A stretch of DNA of 64,000 nucleotides. Origin: Pseudomonadota bacterium. Lineage in GTDB: Bacteria; Pseudomonadota; Alphaproteobacteria; UBA828. Within the stretch, counting starts at the first letter, position 1. Each line of letters opens with the position of its first letter. Positions 9,660-19,847 of the stretch are shown here, in pieces. The position numbers and the translations under genes are program-made. The DNA lies in contig JAQBTG010000010.1 of the NCBI GenBank assembly GCA_027624955.1, positions 32,505-96,504 of the forward strand, written 5' to 3'. The notes beneath the pieces were generated by a model. The model was given only the letters and a program-made list of their open reading frames with translations. It did not search any database and was not told the origin of the DNA.

Positions 9660-11957
9660 CTATGCCCCGGCATCTATTTTCTTGGCACCATCATGGAACT
9701 CGTCAAGCTTGGCGGGGGGGAACCTCAGCACCGCGAGTGCGCCGCCGCCGAAGCGGTCGGACAGAATAAACTCGCCGAAGTGATCCTCCATGATCTTGCT
9801 GACGATTGCCAAACCAAGACCCGTGCCGCGCGCGCGCGTCGTCACATAGGGTTCCGTGAGGCGGTCGCGATTCTCCATCGGCAAACCCGGTCCGTTGTCT
9901 TCAATTTCGATGACATTCTCACCATTTTCTCCGCGCACCTTGATGATAATTTTTCCTTTTTCGTCCACGCCAGCCGGGTATTCTTCACGACCTTCAATCG
10001 CTTCGGCGGCATTTTGAAGCAAGTTGGTCAAGCATTGGCCAAGTTGGCGAGAATCGCAGTCCATAGTCACCGGCCCGTTCGGCAGATCCAGCACAAATTC
10101 TATGTCCGGATGGGCGACACGCTGAAGTAAGACCGCACGCTGGACAATTTGTTCTAAGTTTTCCGGCCGCATCACTGGGGTTGGCATGCGCGCGAACGCT
10201 GAGAATTCATCGACCATCTGGCGAATATCACCTACCTGACGGACGATGGTATCCGTACAGGCTGAGAAAACTTCGGGCTCGGATGAAATTTCGTGCAAAT
10301 ATTTTCTTTTGAGACGCTCAGCCGATAACTGAATGGGCGTTAGGGGGTTTTTGATTTCATGGGCAATGCGCCGGGCCACATCGGCCCAAGCCGCGGTCCG
10401 CTGCGCCGCGACCAGCGTCGTGATGTCATCGAACGTGACAACATAGCCAACAATATTCCCTTCCACTTGTTCCGCCACAATACGTACGAGGAGCGTTCGT
10501 TTTCGTCCACCGCGGGCAAGTTCAATCTGCTCCTCGATCAACCGGTCGGGGCGGGCTTGTGCTTCCTCTATGAGATGTATCATTTCGGGTACTATTTCTT
10601 CGACTGATCGTCCGATCAAAACGTCAGCACTTGATTCGAGGAGATTTAGTGCTGAGCGGTTGGGAAGGGTAACCAGCCCGTCCGCGTCCAGACCGATAAC
10701 ACCGGCCGACACGCCGCCCAATACCGCCTCAGTAAACTGACGCCGCTCGTCCAATTGCCTATTCGCCTCAACAAGTTCCTCGCGCTGCTCGGCAAGCTGC
10801 CCGGTCATGCGATTAAAGGCTCTACTGAGGCTGCCGATTTCATCGCCATCGTCACCCTCTTCAACGCGCGCGGACAAATCACCCGCCCGCACCCTTTCGG
10901 CCGCCGATATCAAACCGCTTATGGGCCGCACAAGCTGATTCGAAAATGCTAATCCGACCCAAATCGAAGCGAGCAGGACCAGGAGCGCAACCACCACAAA
11001 AATCAAAACGAAAGTAATCTGAAACCCTGATTGTCGGCGCTCCAACTGCTTGTACTGGCCGACGGCGCCTTGGACACGCTGCACATGATTCAACACGCTG
11101 CTTTCGATATACCGGCCGACATAGAGGTAGGCATCGACGAAAGCGACAAGCCGGACCAGCGCGCGAACCCGCTCATCCGGCTCGCTCGTCAAAACAACAA
11201 CTTCACCGGCCGCGGCGCGGAGCATTAGGGGCTCCGGAATGCGGTCCAATTCCAGCGCGAAACTGAGCCCGCTACGGGCCAGGATGCGGCCATTGCGGGT
11301 GAGCACCACCGCGTCAGAAAGCGAGCGCAGTTCGGCCAACCGGTTGACCAATTGGCTAAGACGGCCCGGATTTTGAACGAGAAACGGCGCTTGGCTGTTG
11401 AGATCATTGGCCATTGCAAGGGCATGTCCCTGTATGGCTTCCTGATGCTCGTGCATATAAGATTCGGCAACGACAAGCGATTGATCTAACGCAGTCGAAA
11501 CCTGCCGCGAAAACCACGCCTGCAGACCAAAATTTAGAAACAGTGCGGAAAATACCGCCACGACGATGGCCGGTGTTACAGAAACCAGACTGAACAAGCC
11601 GACCAAGCGCGTGTGCAGTTTGGAGCCAGCAGAGCCACGCCTGCGCTCAAGCCACAGCCGCACTAGCCGCACCGCGACTATCGCGCCCAATATGAGAAGC
11701 AACACCAGATCTATGTTGAGCAATATCAAGACATTTCGGGGGTCGGAGCCAAACGGTGCGGATCCGGACATTGCGCCGTAGGTGGCGATGCCGGAGGCGA
11801 TGGCCGCGGCCGCCACGGCAATGGCGAGCTTGCGTGGCAAGCCGACTGCGCGCGACCAGTGGCCAAACCACTCACGCAGCCGAGCCGGGCCAGCAGCCGG
11901 CACTGGCCGCGATGGCAGTGGCGGCGGCTGCACCTGCTGGCTATTCAATTCCGTCAA
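9660..11957 (-). CDS. ntrY: Nitrogen sensor histidine kinase NtrY
   Basis: A 765-residue inner-membrane sensor kinase that phosphorylates NtrX. Three membrane segments lie near residues 44-64, 76-100 and 118-141, and a fourth near 310-332, leaving a periplasmic sensor region between the third and fourth. HAMP ([13 protein letters not shown]), PAS (about 405-510) and kinase domains follow. The phospho-acceptor histidine is in [13 protein letters not shown] near residue 530, and the ATP site has N (QNAAEA), DNGPGLP and GTGLGLAIV. The start overlaps the ntrC end by 17 bp, and ntrX follows closely, so ntrB-C-Y-X form one transcription unit. Confidence 0.96.
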   Translation of the reverse strand: MTELNSQQVQPPPLPSRPVPAAGPARLREWFGHWSRAVGLPRKLAIAVAAAAIASGIATYGAMSGSAPFGSDPRNVLILLNIDLVLLLILGAIVAVRLVRLWLERRRGSAGSKLHTRLVGLFSLVSVTPAIVVAVFSALFLNFGLQAWFSRQVSTALDQSLVVAESYMHEHQEAIQGHALAMANDLNSQAPFLVQNPGRLSQLVNRLAELRSLSDAVVLTRNGRILARSGLSFALELDRIPEPLMLRAAAGEVVVLTSEPDERVRALVRLVAFVDAYLYVGRYIESSVLNHVQRVQGAVGQYKQLERRQSGFQITFVLIFVVVALLVLLASIWVGLAFSNQLVRPISGLISAAERVRAGDLSARVEEGDDGDEIGSLSRAFNRMTGQLAEQREELVEANRQLDERRQFTEAVLGGVSAGVIGLDADGLVTLPNRSALNLLESSADVLIGRSVEEIVPEMIHLIEEAQARPDRLIEEQIELARGGRKRTLLVRIVAEQVEGNIVGYVVTFDDITTLVAAQRTAAWADVARRIAHEIKNPLTPIQLSAERLKRKYLHEISSEPEVFSACTDTIVRQVGDIRQMVDEFSAFARMPTPVMRPENLEQIVQRAVLLQRVAHPDIEFVLDLPNGPVTMDCDSRQLGQCLTNLLQNAAEAIEGREEYPAGVDEKGKIIIKVRGENGENVIEIEDNGPGLPMENRDRLTEPYVTTRARGTGLGLAIVSKIMEDHFGEFILSDRFGGGALAVLRFPPAKLDEFHDGAKKIDAGA

Positions 11958-13461
11958 TGTCCTGCCTGACGCCGCGAATCACCCGAATGTCGAGGTCGCG
12001 AATTTTCTTGCGCAACGTGTTGCGGTTTATGCCGAGCATTTTTGCCGCCTTCAATTGGTTTCCGCCGGTCGCTACCAGGGAGACTGTGAGCAGGGGACGT
12101 TCGATTTCCCGCAGCACGCGGTCATATAAACCTGCGGGCGGCAATTCACCCTCATGTGCGGCAAAATATCCGCTTAGTTGACGCTCAACTGCCAAGCCCA
12201 AATTATCGTCTCCTGGCGCGCTGGCCGCTCGTAGCGCGCCCTCAGATTCCGCGCTGTAAGGCGGTGGCATGCTTTCCGCCAATTCCTTCTCAATCGCGTC
12301 GGGTTCGATTATTTCCTCATTATGCAAAACAGCGATGCGCCGTGCCAAATTTTCCAACTCGCGTACGTTGCCCGGCCAATCATGCAATTTCAGGCGCTGC
12401 ATCGCGGCCGGCGATATGCTTTTCCCCGGCAGGCCCTCGTTCACTGCACGAACTAGAAAGTGGCGCATCAACAAGGCTATATCGTCTTTGCGCTCGCGCA
12501 AGGGTGGCAGGCGTAACGGCACCACATTCAGGCGAAAAAATAGATCCTCACGAAACAATCCCTGGGCAACCATTTGCCGCAAATTTCGATGGGTCGCGGC
12601 GATAATCCGCACATTTGTGTAGAGCGGCTTGATGCCGCCAACGGAAATGAATTCGCCTTCTTGCAGAACTCTCAGGAGGCGGGTTTGAGCCTCCAGCGGC
12701 ATGTCACCAACTTCATCGAGGAACAAGGTTCCACCATGGGCTTGCTCAAACCGGCCTTCCTTGCGCGCGACCGCTCCAGTGAACGCGCCCTTTTCGTGAC
12801 CAAAGAGCTCGCTCTCAATCAATTCGCGTGGAATCGCAGCCATGTTGATGGCCACGAAAGGCCCCGCGCGGCGCTTGCCATATTCGTGCAAGGCACGCGC
12901 GATCAATTCCTTTCCGGTTCCGGATTCGCCAACGATCATGACCGTCAAATCGGTGCTCATCAGGCGGGCCAGCGTGCGATAGATCTCCTGCATCGCCGGC
13001 GCGCGGCCGATCAGCGGCAATCGTTCATCAAATTCGCTTTCGTCATCCTGGGCAATTGCTTCGCTATTATTACCGGCTTTTGCCGCCAAACCACGCCGCA
13101 CGGCGCGTGCGACCTCGTTCAAATCGAACGGCTTGGGCAAATAGTCAAATGCGCCGCGCTCCGTTGCACGGACGGCGGTTTGCAATGTATTGCGCGCGCT
13201 CATAACAATGACCGGCATGTCCGGTCGTGTCTTGCGGATGCGTGGCAGAATATCCAGGGCATCTCCATCCGGAAACATGACGTCAGTAATGAGCAGGTCT
13301 CCGGCCCCCTGTTCCACCCATTTCCATAACGTCGTGACATTGCCGGTGACCTGCACCTGATGGCCGAGCCGGGCCATTGCCTGATGCAGGACGGTGCGTA
13401 TGGAACGGTCGTCGTCGGCCACCAGAATGGTTGCGTGGCGCTCGCCTGGTGAAGCGTTCAT
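11941..13461 (-). CDS. ntrC: Nitrogen assimilation regulator NtrC
   Basis: A 506-residue sigma-54-dependent response regulator that activates nitrogen-scavenging genes when phosphorylated by NtrB. The receiver domain has its acceptor Asp in [12 protein letters not shown]. The AAA+ domain has Walker A GESGTGKE, the intact sigma-54 loop GAFTGA and Walker [12 protein letters not shown]. The C-terminal Fis-type HTH is [20 protein letters not shown]. Length is slightly above the E. coli protein, with a linker before the HTH. Its start overlaps the ntrB end by four bases (ATGA). Confidence 0.97.
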   Translation of the reverse strand: MNASPGERHATILVADDDRSIRTVLHQAMARLGHQVQVTGNVTTLWKWVEQGAGDLLITDVMFPDGDALDILPRIRKTRPDMPVIVMSARNTLQTAVRATERGAFDYLPKPFDLNEVARAVRRGLAAKAGNNSEAIAQDDESEFDERLPLIGRAPAMQEIYRTLARLMSTDLTVMIVGESGTGKELIARALHEYGKRRAGPFVAINMAAIPRELIESELFGHEKGAFTGAVARKEGRFEQAHGGTLFLDEVGDMPLEAQTRLLRVLQEGEFISVGGIKPLYTNVRIIAATHRNLRQMVAQGLFREDLFFRLNVVPLRLPPLRERKDDIALLMRHFLVRAVNEGLPGKSISPAAMQRLKLHDWPGNVRELENLARRIAVLHNEEIIEPDAIEKELAESMPPPYSAESEGALRAASAPGDDNLGLAVERQLSGYFAAHEGELPPAGLYDRVLREIERPLLTVSLVATGGNQLKAAKMLGINRNTLRKKIRDLDIRVIRGVRQDIDGIE

Positions 13462-14582
13462 CGCGCTACACTCCCTTGGTCGGCAGCCGGCAACAGAATG
13501 CGAAAGACCGTGTTGCCGCGCTTGCCCTCGACATCGACCACACCGCCATGATCGGCAACAATTTTTGCCACCAGCGCCAAGCCAAGGCCCGCGCCGCCCG
13601 ATTTGCTGGTCACGAAGGGCTCAAACAGGCAATCTCGCAGATCTTCTGCAATGCCGGCACCATTATCTTCTACCCGTATGGCTATGGGCAGTTGCACGCG
13701 CAGGCGTCCGCCGCCACGCACGTGAAGACCATGTTCGTAGCGCGTCTTGATGGCGATTTCACCGCCGCGCGCCGGCAGGGCCTCGGCGGCGTTTTTAACA
13801 AGATTGAGGAAGGCTTGAATTAACTCATCGCGGCTGCCGGCGACCAGTGGCAGAGAAGGGTCATATTCCGTCTTGATTTCGGCCTGGCCGGCGAACCCGG
13901 ATTTGGCGACGAGCTGTACATGGTCAAGCAGTTCATGAACGTTTAACGCTGCCGTGTCACGCGGCATGGATTCATCGCCGAATATCTCCATTCGATCGAT
14001 CAGCGCCGCAATCCGGTCGCTCTCGTCCCGAATCATCCGGGCCAGCGCCTTGTCCTCTTCGCTTGCGCCACTCTCAAGAAGCTGTGCCGCGCCGCGGATG
14101 CCGGACAACGGATTTCGCACCTCATGCGCCAATGTGGCCGCCATGGCGGCATTGGATCGGCCGGCATCGCGCTGCTGAAACTGGCGGCCCAACTGTTCGG
14201 CGACGGTGCGCATGGCGAGCGAGAGGACGACAAGATCCGGCTTCTGCGCGAGGGGTGCGGCGCGGACGTCAACCAGACGCGGGCCCCCTGCCCGCGGCAA
14301 ATCCAATTCGACGCCATGTTCAAACATGGTCTGCGCATTCTGGCGCACTTGTTCGATCATCGCGACAAGGTTGCTGAAAGGCGAGACAATGCCGGTCAAC
14401 CCGACTTTTCCCAGCACCGCCGCGCTGGTGCCAAGCAGCTCTTCCGCCGCCGGATTAGCGTGCAGAACGACACCGTCCCGACCGATCAGCAACACCGCTA
14501 GAGGGAGCGCGTCAAGAATGGCCGCTTCGAACGATTCGGCCGCCGCACCGACCGGTGACTGGCGCAGAGTCGCGCTGCTCAT
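13458..14582 (-). CDS. ntrB: Nitrogen sensor histidine kinase NtrB
   Basis: A 374-residue soluble kinase/phosphatase that sets NtrC phosphorylation under PII control. An N-terminal PAS domain ([25 protein letters not shown]) is followed by the H-box [12 protein letters not shown] (histidine near 150) and the ATP-binding domain with [16 protein letters not shown] and [10 protein letters not shown]. No membrane segments are present, as expected for NtrB. It lies 13 bp after dusB, the classic nifR3-ntrBC arrangement of alphaproteobacteria. Confidence 0.96.
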   Translation of the reverse strand: MSSATLRQSPVGAAAESFEAAILDALPLAVLLIGRDGVVLHANPAAEELLGTSAAVLGKVGLTGIVSPFSNLVAMIEQVRQNAQTMFEHGVELDLPRAGGPRLVDVRAAPLAQKPDLVVLSLAMRTVAEQLGRQFQQRDAGRSNAAMAATLAHEVRNPLSGIRGAAQLLESGASEEDKALARMIRDESDRIAALIDRMEIFGDESMPRDTAALNVHELLDHVQLVAKSGFAGQAEIKTEYDPSLPLVAGSRDELIQAFLNLVKNAAEALPARGGEIAIKTRYEHGLHVRGGGRLRVQLPIAIRVEDNGAGIAEDLRDCLFEPFVTSKSGGAGLGLALVAKIVADHGGVVDVEGKRGNTVFRILLPAADQGSVAR

Positions 14583-14595
14583 GGTAATGGGACGC

Positions 14596-15594
14596 TCATG
14601 CCGCTGCTCGATCCGCGAGCGGTAAATAGAACTGCTTTATCTCGTGAATGACAGAGGTCGGATTATCCATGCGATTGACGCGCGCGCGAAATTCGCTCTC
14701 GCCCGGCAAACCTTTGCAATACCAGGCGATGTGCTTGCGTGCGACGCGAACTCCGACGGCGTGGCCGTAATGTGACAGCAGCCCTTCGTAGTGGCGCAAT
14801 AGCACATCACATTGCATGTCGAGCGGCGGCGCCGGAATTTTTCGGCCATGGCGGAGATAATGGGCGACTTGTGAGAGAAACCAGGGTCTCCCATAAGCGC
14901 CCCGGCCGATCATCACCCCGTCGGCGCCAGACCGCCTGAGCAGCGTTTCCGCGTCTTCCTCGTCAACGACATCACCGTTTCCCACCACGGGAATTCGCAC
15001 CGCAGCCTTGACCTCGGCGATGAAATCCCAATCTGCCTGACCGCGATATAGTTGGCAGCGCGTGCGGCCGTGGACCGAAACCATCTTGATGCCGCACTCT
15101 TCGGCGATTTTCGCCAGGCGCGGCGCATTACGGTTGTCATCGTCCCAGCCGGTCCGCATTTTGAGAGTCACCGGGACGTTCACGGCGTCGACCACGGCTT
15201 GCAGAATGCTCCCGGCAAGCCTTTCGTCACGCATGAGGGCGGAGCCGGCTTGACCGTTCACCACCTTTTTGGCCGGACAACCCATATTGATGTCGATGAG
15301 AGCGACGCCCTCTTGCTCATTTATTCTCGCCGCTTCCGCCATGACATCCGCTTCGCAGCCAGCGAGCTGCACGGCGATCGGCTTTTCATCGTCGGATCGG
15401 CGGAGCAATTCTCTGGTGCGCCGCGAATCATGCAGCATTTCCCGACTGGCGATCATTTCCGATACCACCAGCCCGACCCCGAAACTCTTGACCAACCGGC
15501 GAAACGGCATGTCGGTCACGCCCGACATGGGCGCGAGCAAGACCGGATCGGCGATGCAAAGCGGGCCTATTTGAAGCGGAGGCAGAGTGATCAT
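14596..15594 (-). CDS. dusB: tRNA-dihydrouridine synthase DusB (NifR3)
   Basis: A 332-residue FMN-dependent TIM-barrel enzyme that reduces uridine to dihydrouridine in tRNA. Family marks are LLAPMSGVTDMPFRRL near the start, the catalytic-cysteine motif NMGCPAKKVV, the FMN-binding MIGRGAYGRPW and the HGRTR loop. It is the first gene of the dusB-ntrBC-ntrYX series, so transcription of the nitrogen regulators probably starts in the AT-rich 121 bp upstream (15595-15715). Confidence 0.96.
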   Translation of the reverse strand: MITLPPLQIGPLCIADPVLLAPMSGVTDMPFRRLVKSFGVGLVVSEMIASREMLHDSRRTRELLRRSDDEKPIAVQLAGCEADVMAEAARINEQEGVALIDINMGCPAKKVVNGQAGSALMRDERLAGSILQAVVDAVNVPVTLKMRTGWDDDNRNAPRLAKIAEECGIKMVSVHGRTRCQLYRGQADWDFIAEVKAAVRIPVVGNGDVVDEEDAETLLRRSGADGVMIGRGAYGRPWFLSQVAHYLRHGRKIPAPPLDMQCDVLLRHYEGLLSHYGHAVGVRVARKHIAWYCKGLPGESEFRARVNRMDNPTSVIHEIKQFYLPLADRAAA

Positions 15595-15715
15595 TATTTA
15601 AACATATCCCTATATGCACAAAAAAAGAGCATTTTATGATCGAGCAGTTGTTTCACATATAGTGCCCATAAATCCAATGCTTATGTTTCATTTTCAGCAT
15701 CCTATTGCATTTTAT

Positions 15716-16075
15716 TCACTCATTCTCTCCGCCTTCAGGGCCATAGAACACAACCCAAACAGCTAAATCATCGGTGAAATCAACGAAACGGTGGTCGAAA
15801 CCGGCGGGTACAAATAACATATCGCCGGGCACAAAGGCCTTTTGCACGTCACCGCACAGGAATTGACCTTGCCCGCGCATCACGAAATAGACTTCGTCTT
15901 GCACATGCGGTTGTTGCGGATCGCTGCCGCGCGGCGCATAGAGGCCGACATGCATGGTGCCGTGACGCATCACGACTTCATACGGCTTGCCCTCCGGACT
16001 TCGATTGCTCTCGAGCCGCTTCGCCGTTTCACCCAACGTGACCCGCCAATTCTCTCGAACGGTTTTATCGACCAT
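15716..16075 (-). CDS. Single-domain cupin protein
   Basis: A 119-residue single cupin domain. The first cupin motif is seen as HVQDEVYFVMRGQGQF and the second as PGDMLFVPAGFDHRFVDF, giving the usual His/Glu/His metal ligands. Members of this group are small metal-binding proteins or isomerase-like enzymes; the substrate cannot be told from sequence. I placed the start at the ATG at 16075, which has AGGGG eight bases upstream, rather than the TTG one codon earlier. It is divergent from ispDF across a 98-bp gap. Confidence 0.8.
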   Translation of the reverse strand: MVDKTVRENWRVTLGETAKRLESNRSPEGKPYEVVMRHGTMHVGLYAPRGSDPQQPHVQDEVYFVMRGQGQFLCGDVQKAFVPGDMLFVPAGFDHRFVDFTDDLAVWVVFYGPEGGENE

Positions 16076-16173
16076 CAATTATTCCCCTCATTGATCAAGT
16101 TGCGCGGCCGCAAGAGTGGCGAATCGCCGATCAAAACGATAGGTTTGATTTTTGTTGATGTGAATGAGGGGCC

Positions 16174-17397
16174 ATGCCGCGCACCGTCGCGCTTATCGTC
16201 GCCGCAGGCCGCGGCCATCGTGTTGGCGGGCCTCTTCCGAAGCAATATCGCGAGCTTGCCGGGCATCCGGTGCTTTTTCACACCATCCGGGCGTTCACAA
16301 ACCATGCGGCGATTGACGCCGTCTGCACGGTCATCCATCCCGACGATGAGCAACTTTATCGAGCGGCGGTATCCGGACTCGATTCCGGGTACGACGGAAA
16401 ACTTCTGACACCGGTACACGGCGGCGAAACACGGCAGGATTCTGTGCGCTTGGGTCTGGAAAGCCTGGCGCAAGATACGCCGCGCGCGGTGCTGATCCAT
16501 GACGGCGCCAGGCCGTTGATCGACGGCGCCCTCATCACCCGCACCATAGGTGCGCTCGAAGAGAATATTGGCGCCATCGCTGCCCTACCGATTAGCGACA
16601 GCATCAAACGCGCCACGGCGGACAGTAACTTGATAGATCAGGATGTCGCGCGCGCCGGACTGTGGCGGGCGCAAACGCCGCAAAGCTTCCGCTTTGAAGA
16701 GATTCTCGCCGCACATCGAGCTGCTGAGGGCCGCAATGCCACTGACGACGCGGCGGTCGCCGAGATGTATGGCCTCGGCATTGTGCTCGTGGAGGGCCGC
16801 GAGGAAAATATTAAGATCACCACGGAGTCCGACATGGCGCGTGCCGAACTTATCTTGCAGAACGAGCCCGCCGCGGACGCGCAGCCCAAGCGGGTGAAAG
16901 TCGGCATAGGATACGATGTTCACCGATTTGCCGAGGATGGAGATCATCTCATGCTGTGCGGCGTCCCTGTGCCGTTCGAGCGCGGCGTCATGAGCCATTC
17001 GGATGGCGACGTGGCTCTTCATGCATTGGTTGACGCTATTCTGGGCGCTTTAGGCGAAGGTGATATCGGTGTTCACTTTCCGCCAAGCGAAGAAAAGTGG
17101 CGCGATGCGAAATCGGAGGTTTTCGTTGTCCACGCACTAGATTTGTTGGCGGCGCGGCGCGGTACTCTCGACCATGTCGACATCACTTTAATTTGCGAAC
17201 GGCCGAAACTGAAGGACCATCGGGCTGCGATGCAGGCTCATTTGGCGTCGCTTCTCAGCCTGCCGCACTCTTCCGTTAACCTCAAAGCGACGACCACCGA
17301 AAAACTCGGCTTCACTGGGCGTGAGGAAGGCATTGCGGCCCAGGCCGTGGTCACGCTTCGCATACCGGCGACAGGTAACCTTGATGACGCAAACTGA
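16174..17397 (+). CDS. ispDF: Bifunctional IspD/IspF of the MEP isoprenoid pathway
   Basis: A 407-residue fusion carrying out two steps of isoprenoid precursor synthesis. Residues 1-225 are the IspD cytidylyltransferase (AAGRGHRVGGPLPKQY, VLIHDGARPLID). Residues 240-400 are the IspF 2-C-methyl-D-erythritol 2,4-cyclodiphosphate synthase (GIGYDVHRF, SHSDGDVALHALVDAILGAL, metal ligands D and H in DVH). The fused form is common in alphaproteobacteria. The end overlaps the start of pgpA, so the two are probably cotranslated. Confidence 0.97.
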   Translation: MPRTVALIVAAGRGHRVGGPLPKQYRELAGHPVLFHTIRAFTNHAAIDAVCTVIHPDDEQLYRAAVSGLDSGYDGKLLTPVHGGETRQDSVRLGLESLAQDTPRAVLIHDGARPLIDGALITRTIGALEENIGAIAALPISDSIKRATADSNLIDQDVARAGLWRAQTPQSFRFEEILAAHRAAEGRNATDDAAVAEMYGLGIVLVEGREENIKITTESDMARAELILQNEPAADAQPKRVKVGIGYDVHRFAEDGDHLMLCGVPVPFERGVMSHSDGDVALHALVDAILGALGEGDIGVHFPPSEEKWRDAKSEVFVVHALDLLAARRGTLDHVDITLICERPKLKDHRAAMQAHLASLLSLPHSSVNLKATTTEKLGFTGREEGIAAQAVVTLRIPATGNLDDAN

Positions 17398-17872
17398 ACC
17401 GCGTCGCCCGGCTTCATGGCACCCGGCCCATGTGCTCGCCACTTGGTTCGGCGCCGGCCTCAGCCCGGTGGCACCGGGGACGGCCGGGTCGCTGGCCGCC
17501 CTGCCCTTGGCTTATGTGCTGAGCCACTATTTGGGAATCATCGGACTTGGTGTGGCCATCGCAGTCGTCTTGGTCATCGGGATTTGGGCTGCGCACCGCT
17601 ACAGCGTGCGAACAGCCAGTCACGATGCCGGCCCGATCGTCATCGATGAGGTTGCTGGGCAATGGCTGGCACTGCTTTTGGTGCCGGCGGATATCGTTCT
17701 CTACGCCATCGGCTTCGCACTGTTTCGCCTCGCCGATATCTTCAAACCCTGGCCTATCGGCTGGGCCGACAAACGGATAAAGGGCGGCTTCGGCGTGATG
17801 TTCGACGATCTGTTGGCCGGCGGGCTAGCCGCCATCATATTGTGGAACATTTGGATTCTAACAAAAGTATGA
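17384..17872 (+). CDS. pgpA: Phosphatidylglycerophosphatase A
   Basis: A 162-residue inner-membrane enzyme that removes the phosphate from phosphatidylglycerophosphate to give phosphatidylglycerol. The family motifs GLSPVAPGTAGSLAALPL, VIDEVAGQW and GGFGVMFDDLLAG are all clear, with several hydrophobic helices between them. An upstream in-frame ATG at 17321 would lie inside ispDF; the ATG at 17384 overlaps the ispDF end by 14 bp and yields the normal N-terminus. The stop overlaps the next start as ATGA. Confidence 0.93.
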   Translation: MTQTEPRRPASWHPAHVLATWFGAGLSPVAPGTAGSLAALPLAYVLSHYLGIIGLGVAIAVVLVIGIWAAHRYSVRTASHDAGPIVIDEVAGQWLALLLVPADIVLYAIGFALFRLADIFKPWPIGWADKRIKGGFGVMFDDLLAGGLAAIILWNIWILTKV

Positions 17873-18378
17873 ACATCTCTCCCTCCCTCACGGCGCGGGC
17901 CGAACAGCTCCTCGCCGCCTGCCGCGACAACAGGATCAAGATCGCCACGGCGGAATCCTGCACTGGCGGTTTGATCGCCGGATGCCTCACCGCAGTGGCA
18001 GGCTCCTCAGACGTCGTCGAGCGCGGCTTTGTCACCTATTCCAACGAAGCCAAATCAGAAATGCTCGGTGTACCGGCGGAACTCATCCTGCGCGTCGGCG
18101 CGGTGAGCGAAGAAGTCAGCCGCGCCATGGCTGAGGGCGCGCTCCAACATTCCCGCGCCCAACTCTCCGTCGCGGTAACCGGCGTCGCGGGTCCGGGCGG
18201 CGGGACGGCGGCAAAGCCGGTGGGTCTGGTGCATCTCTCTTGCGCCCGGCAAGGCGGCGGCACACAGCACGAACGCCATGTCTATGAGGGTGATCGTGAC
18301 GCGGTGCGATGGGCAACGGTTGAAACGGCACTCGATATGGCCCTGGCGGCCATCAAGGCCGAAACGGCTATCGCCTGA
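17869..18378 (+). CDS. pncC: CinA C-terminal domain protein / nicotinamide-nucleotide amidase
   Basis: A 169-residue stand-alone CinA C-terminal (PncC) domain. Such enzymes deamidate NMN to nicotinate mononucleotide in NAD recycling. The signature TAESCTGGLIAGCLTAVAGSS with the catalytic serine, VTYSNEAK and VTGVAGPGGGT are present. The N-terminal CinA nucleotide-binding domain is absent, as in most short alphaproteobacterial versions. The ATG overlaps the pgpA stop by four bases; the open frame continues upstream out of frame with pgpA and is not coding there. Confidence 0.93.
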   Translation: MNISPSLTARAEQLLAACRDNRIKIATAESCTGGLIAGCLTAVAGSSDVVERGFVTYSNEAKSEMLGVPAELILRVGAVSEEVSRAMAEGALQHSRAQLSVAVTGVAGPGGGTAAKPVGLVHLSCARQGGGTQHERHVYEGDRDAVRWATVETALDMALAAIKAETAIA

Positions 18379-18388
18379 TCATGCCGAG

Positions 18389-18865
18389 CTATTCGGCTGG
18401 AACGGTTGGTTCAGCCTGCGGCACATCACTGGCCGGGCCATAGATTTCACCCGCCCGGGCATCGAAGGCGCGGACCATACGGTGGACGGCTTCGGTAAAA
18501 AGCGTGCCCATGACTTTTTGCAGAAGGCGTGAGCGAAATTCGAAATCGACAGAAAAATCTATTTCACAGCCTTCGGCGTGGGGCAAAAACCGCCAACGGT
18601 TGACCAGATAGCGAAACGGCCCGTGCGTGTAGCGGACGTTGATTTCGCGGCTCGCCCGGTCAAGCTCCACATGCGAGCCGAAACGCTCGCGAAACATGCC
18701 AAAGCCGATCAGCATATCCGCGTCCAGGCTGTCGCCCTCGCGTTTCGTGACTCGTGTGCCTAAGCACCAGGGAAGAAACTCGGGATAGCGCTCAACATCC
18801 GCGACAATCTCAAACATTTGTTGCGGTGAATGGCGAAGAACGCGCTGTTCTTCATGCTTCGGCAT
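18389..18865 (-). CDS. SRPBCC-fold RatA / Coq10-like protein
   Basis: A 158-residue START-like (SRPBCC) protein of the RatA/Coq10 family, beginning MPKHEEQRVLRHSPQQMFEIVADVERYPEFLPW. Mitochondrial Coq10 binds and delivers ubiquinone, and bacterial relatives are believed to help respiration or to bind ribosomes (RatA); the sequence does not distinguish these. Length is normal. It follows lipA by eight bases on the same strand, the usual position in alphaproteobacteria, and converges on pncC. Confidence 0.88.
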   Translation of the reverse strand: MPKHEEQRVLRHSPQQMFEIVADVERYPEFLPWCLGTRVTKREGDSLDADMLIGFGMFRERFGSHVELDRASREINVRYTHGPFRYLVNRWRFLPHAEGCEIDFSVDFEFRSRLLQKVMGTLFTEAVHRMVRAFDARAGEIYGPASDVPQAEPTVPAE

Positions 18866-18873
18866 GAAGCTGC

Positions 18874-19821
18874 TTAAGCCTCCGGAGCGGGTGCACCCCG
18901 TTTGCCAAGCCGGGCCTCTCGATTGGCCCGCAATTTCGCAAAATCATCGCCGGCAAAATAAGACGAGCGAGTTAGCGGCGTCGCCGAGACCATCAGAAAG
19001 CCCTTGGCATAGGCCAAGCGCTCATACTCCTTGAACTCGTCCGGCGTGACGAAGCGCATCACCTCATGATGGCGCGGCGTCGGCTGCAAATACTGGCCGA
19101 TGGTGATAAAATCGACATTCGCCGAGCGCAAATCGTCCATCACCTGAAGAACTTCGCGGCGCTCTTCGCCGAGGCCAACCATGATTCCCGATTTGGTAAA
19201 CATAGACGGGTCTAGGACCTTCGCCTGGTCGAGTAGACGCAATGAGTGAAAATAGCGCGCGCCCGGGCGGACTTCGGTATAGAGCCGCGGCACAGTCTCA
19301 AGGTTATGATTGAAGACGTCTGGTTTGGCCGCGATGACGGCTTCGAGCGCGCCTTCCTTGTTGCGGAAATCCGGTGTCAAAACTTCTATGGTCGTATCCG
19401 GCGTGGTCTCGCGCAGGCGTTCGATGCAACGCACGAACTGCCCCGCGCCACCGTCCGCGAGATCATCGCGGTCAACCGAGGTGATCACCATATGAGTGAG
19501 GCCCAAGGATTCGACGGCGCGCGCAAGTTCTTCTGGCTCATGCGGATCAAGCTGATCGGGGCGTCCCGTGGCGATATTGCAAAAAGCGCAAGCGCGCGTG
19601 CAAACCGAACCAAGGATCATCACCGTGGCGTGGCCTTGCGACCAGCACTGACCAATATTGGGACAGGCTGCTTCTTCGCAGACGGTATTCAGTTTGTGCG
19701 ACCGCATGAGCTTGCGCGTCGCGTGATATTCCGGCGAGTTGGGCGCTTTGACGCGCAGCCAAGGCGGCTTGGGCGCGCGACTGGCGCGCTCCTTAATCGG
19801 TGTCACAGTCGAATCTACCAT
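18874..19821 (-). CDS. lipA: Lipoyl synthase
   Basis: A 315-residue radical SAM enzyme that inserts two sulfurs into protein-bound octanoyl groups, making the lipoyl arm of pyruvate dehydrogenase and related complexes. The auxiliary cluster ligands are C48, C53 and C59 ([12 protein letters not shown]) and the radical SAM cluster ligands are C74, C78 and C81 (CTRACAFC). The C-terminal [10 protein letters not shown] serine motif is present. It lies directly downstream of lpdA and so sits beside the enzymes that need its product. Confidence 0.98.
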   Translation of the reverse strand: MVDSTVTPIKERASRAPKPPWLRVKAPNSPEYHATRKLMRSHKLNTVCEEAACPNIGQCWSQGHATVMILGSVCTRACAFCNIATGRPDQLDPHEPEELARAVESLGLTHMVITSVDRDDLADGGAGQFVRCIERLRETTPDTTIEVLTPDFRNKEGALEAVIAAKPDVFNHNLETVPRLYTEVRPGARYFHSLRLLDQAKVLDPSMFTKSGIMVGLGEERREVLQVMDDLRSANVDFITIGQYLQPTPRHHEVMRFVTPDEFKEYERLAYAKGFLMVSATPLTRSSYFAGDDFAKLRANREARLGKRGAPAPEA

Positions 19822-19847
19822 CGTAAATGCCTTAGGAGATTTGTCTC

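Noticed and set aside
17662..17868. N-terminal extension of the CinA/PncC frame
   Set aside because: It overlaps pgpA in a different phase and is arginine-rich without similarity; the ATGA overlap at 17869 marks the true start.
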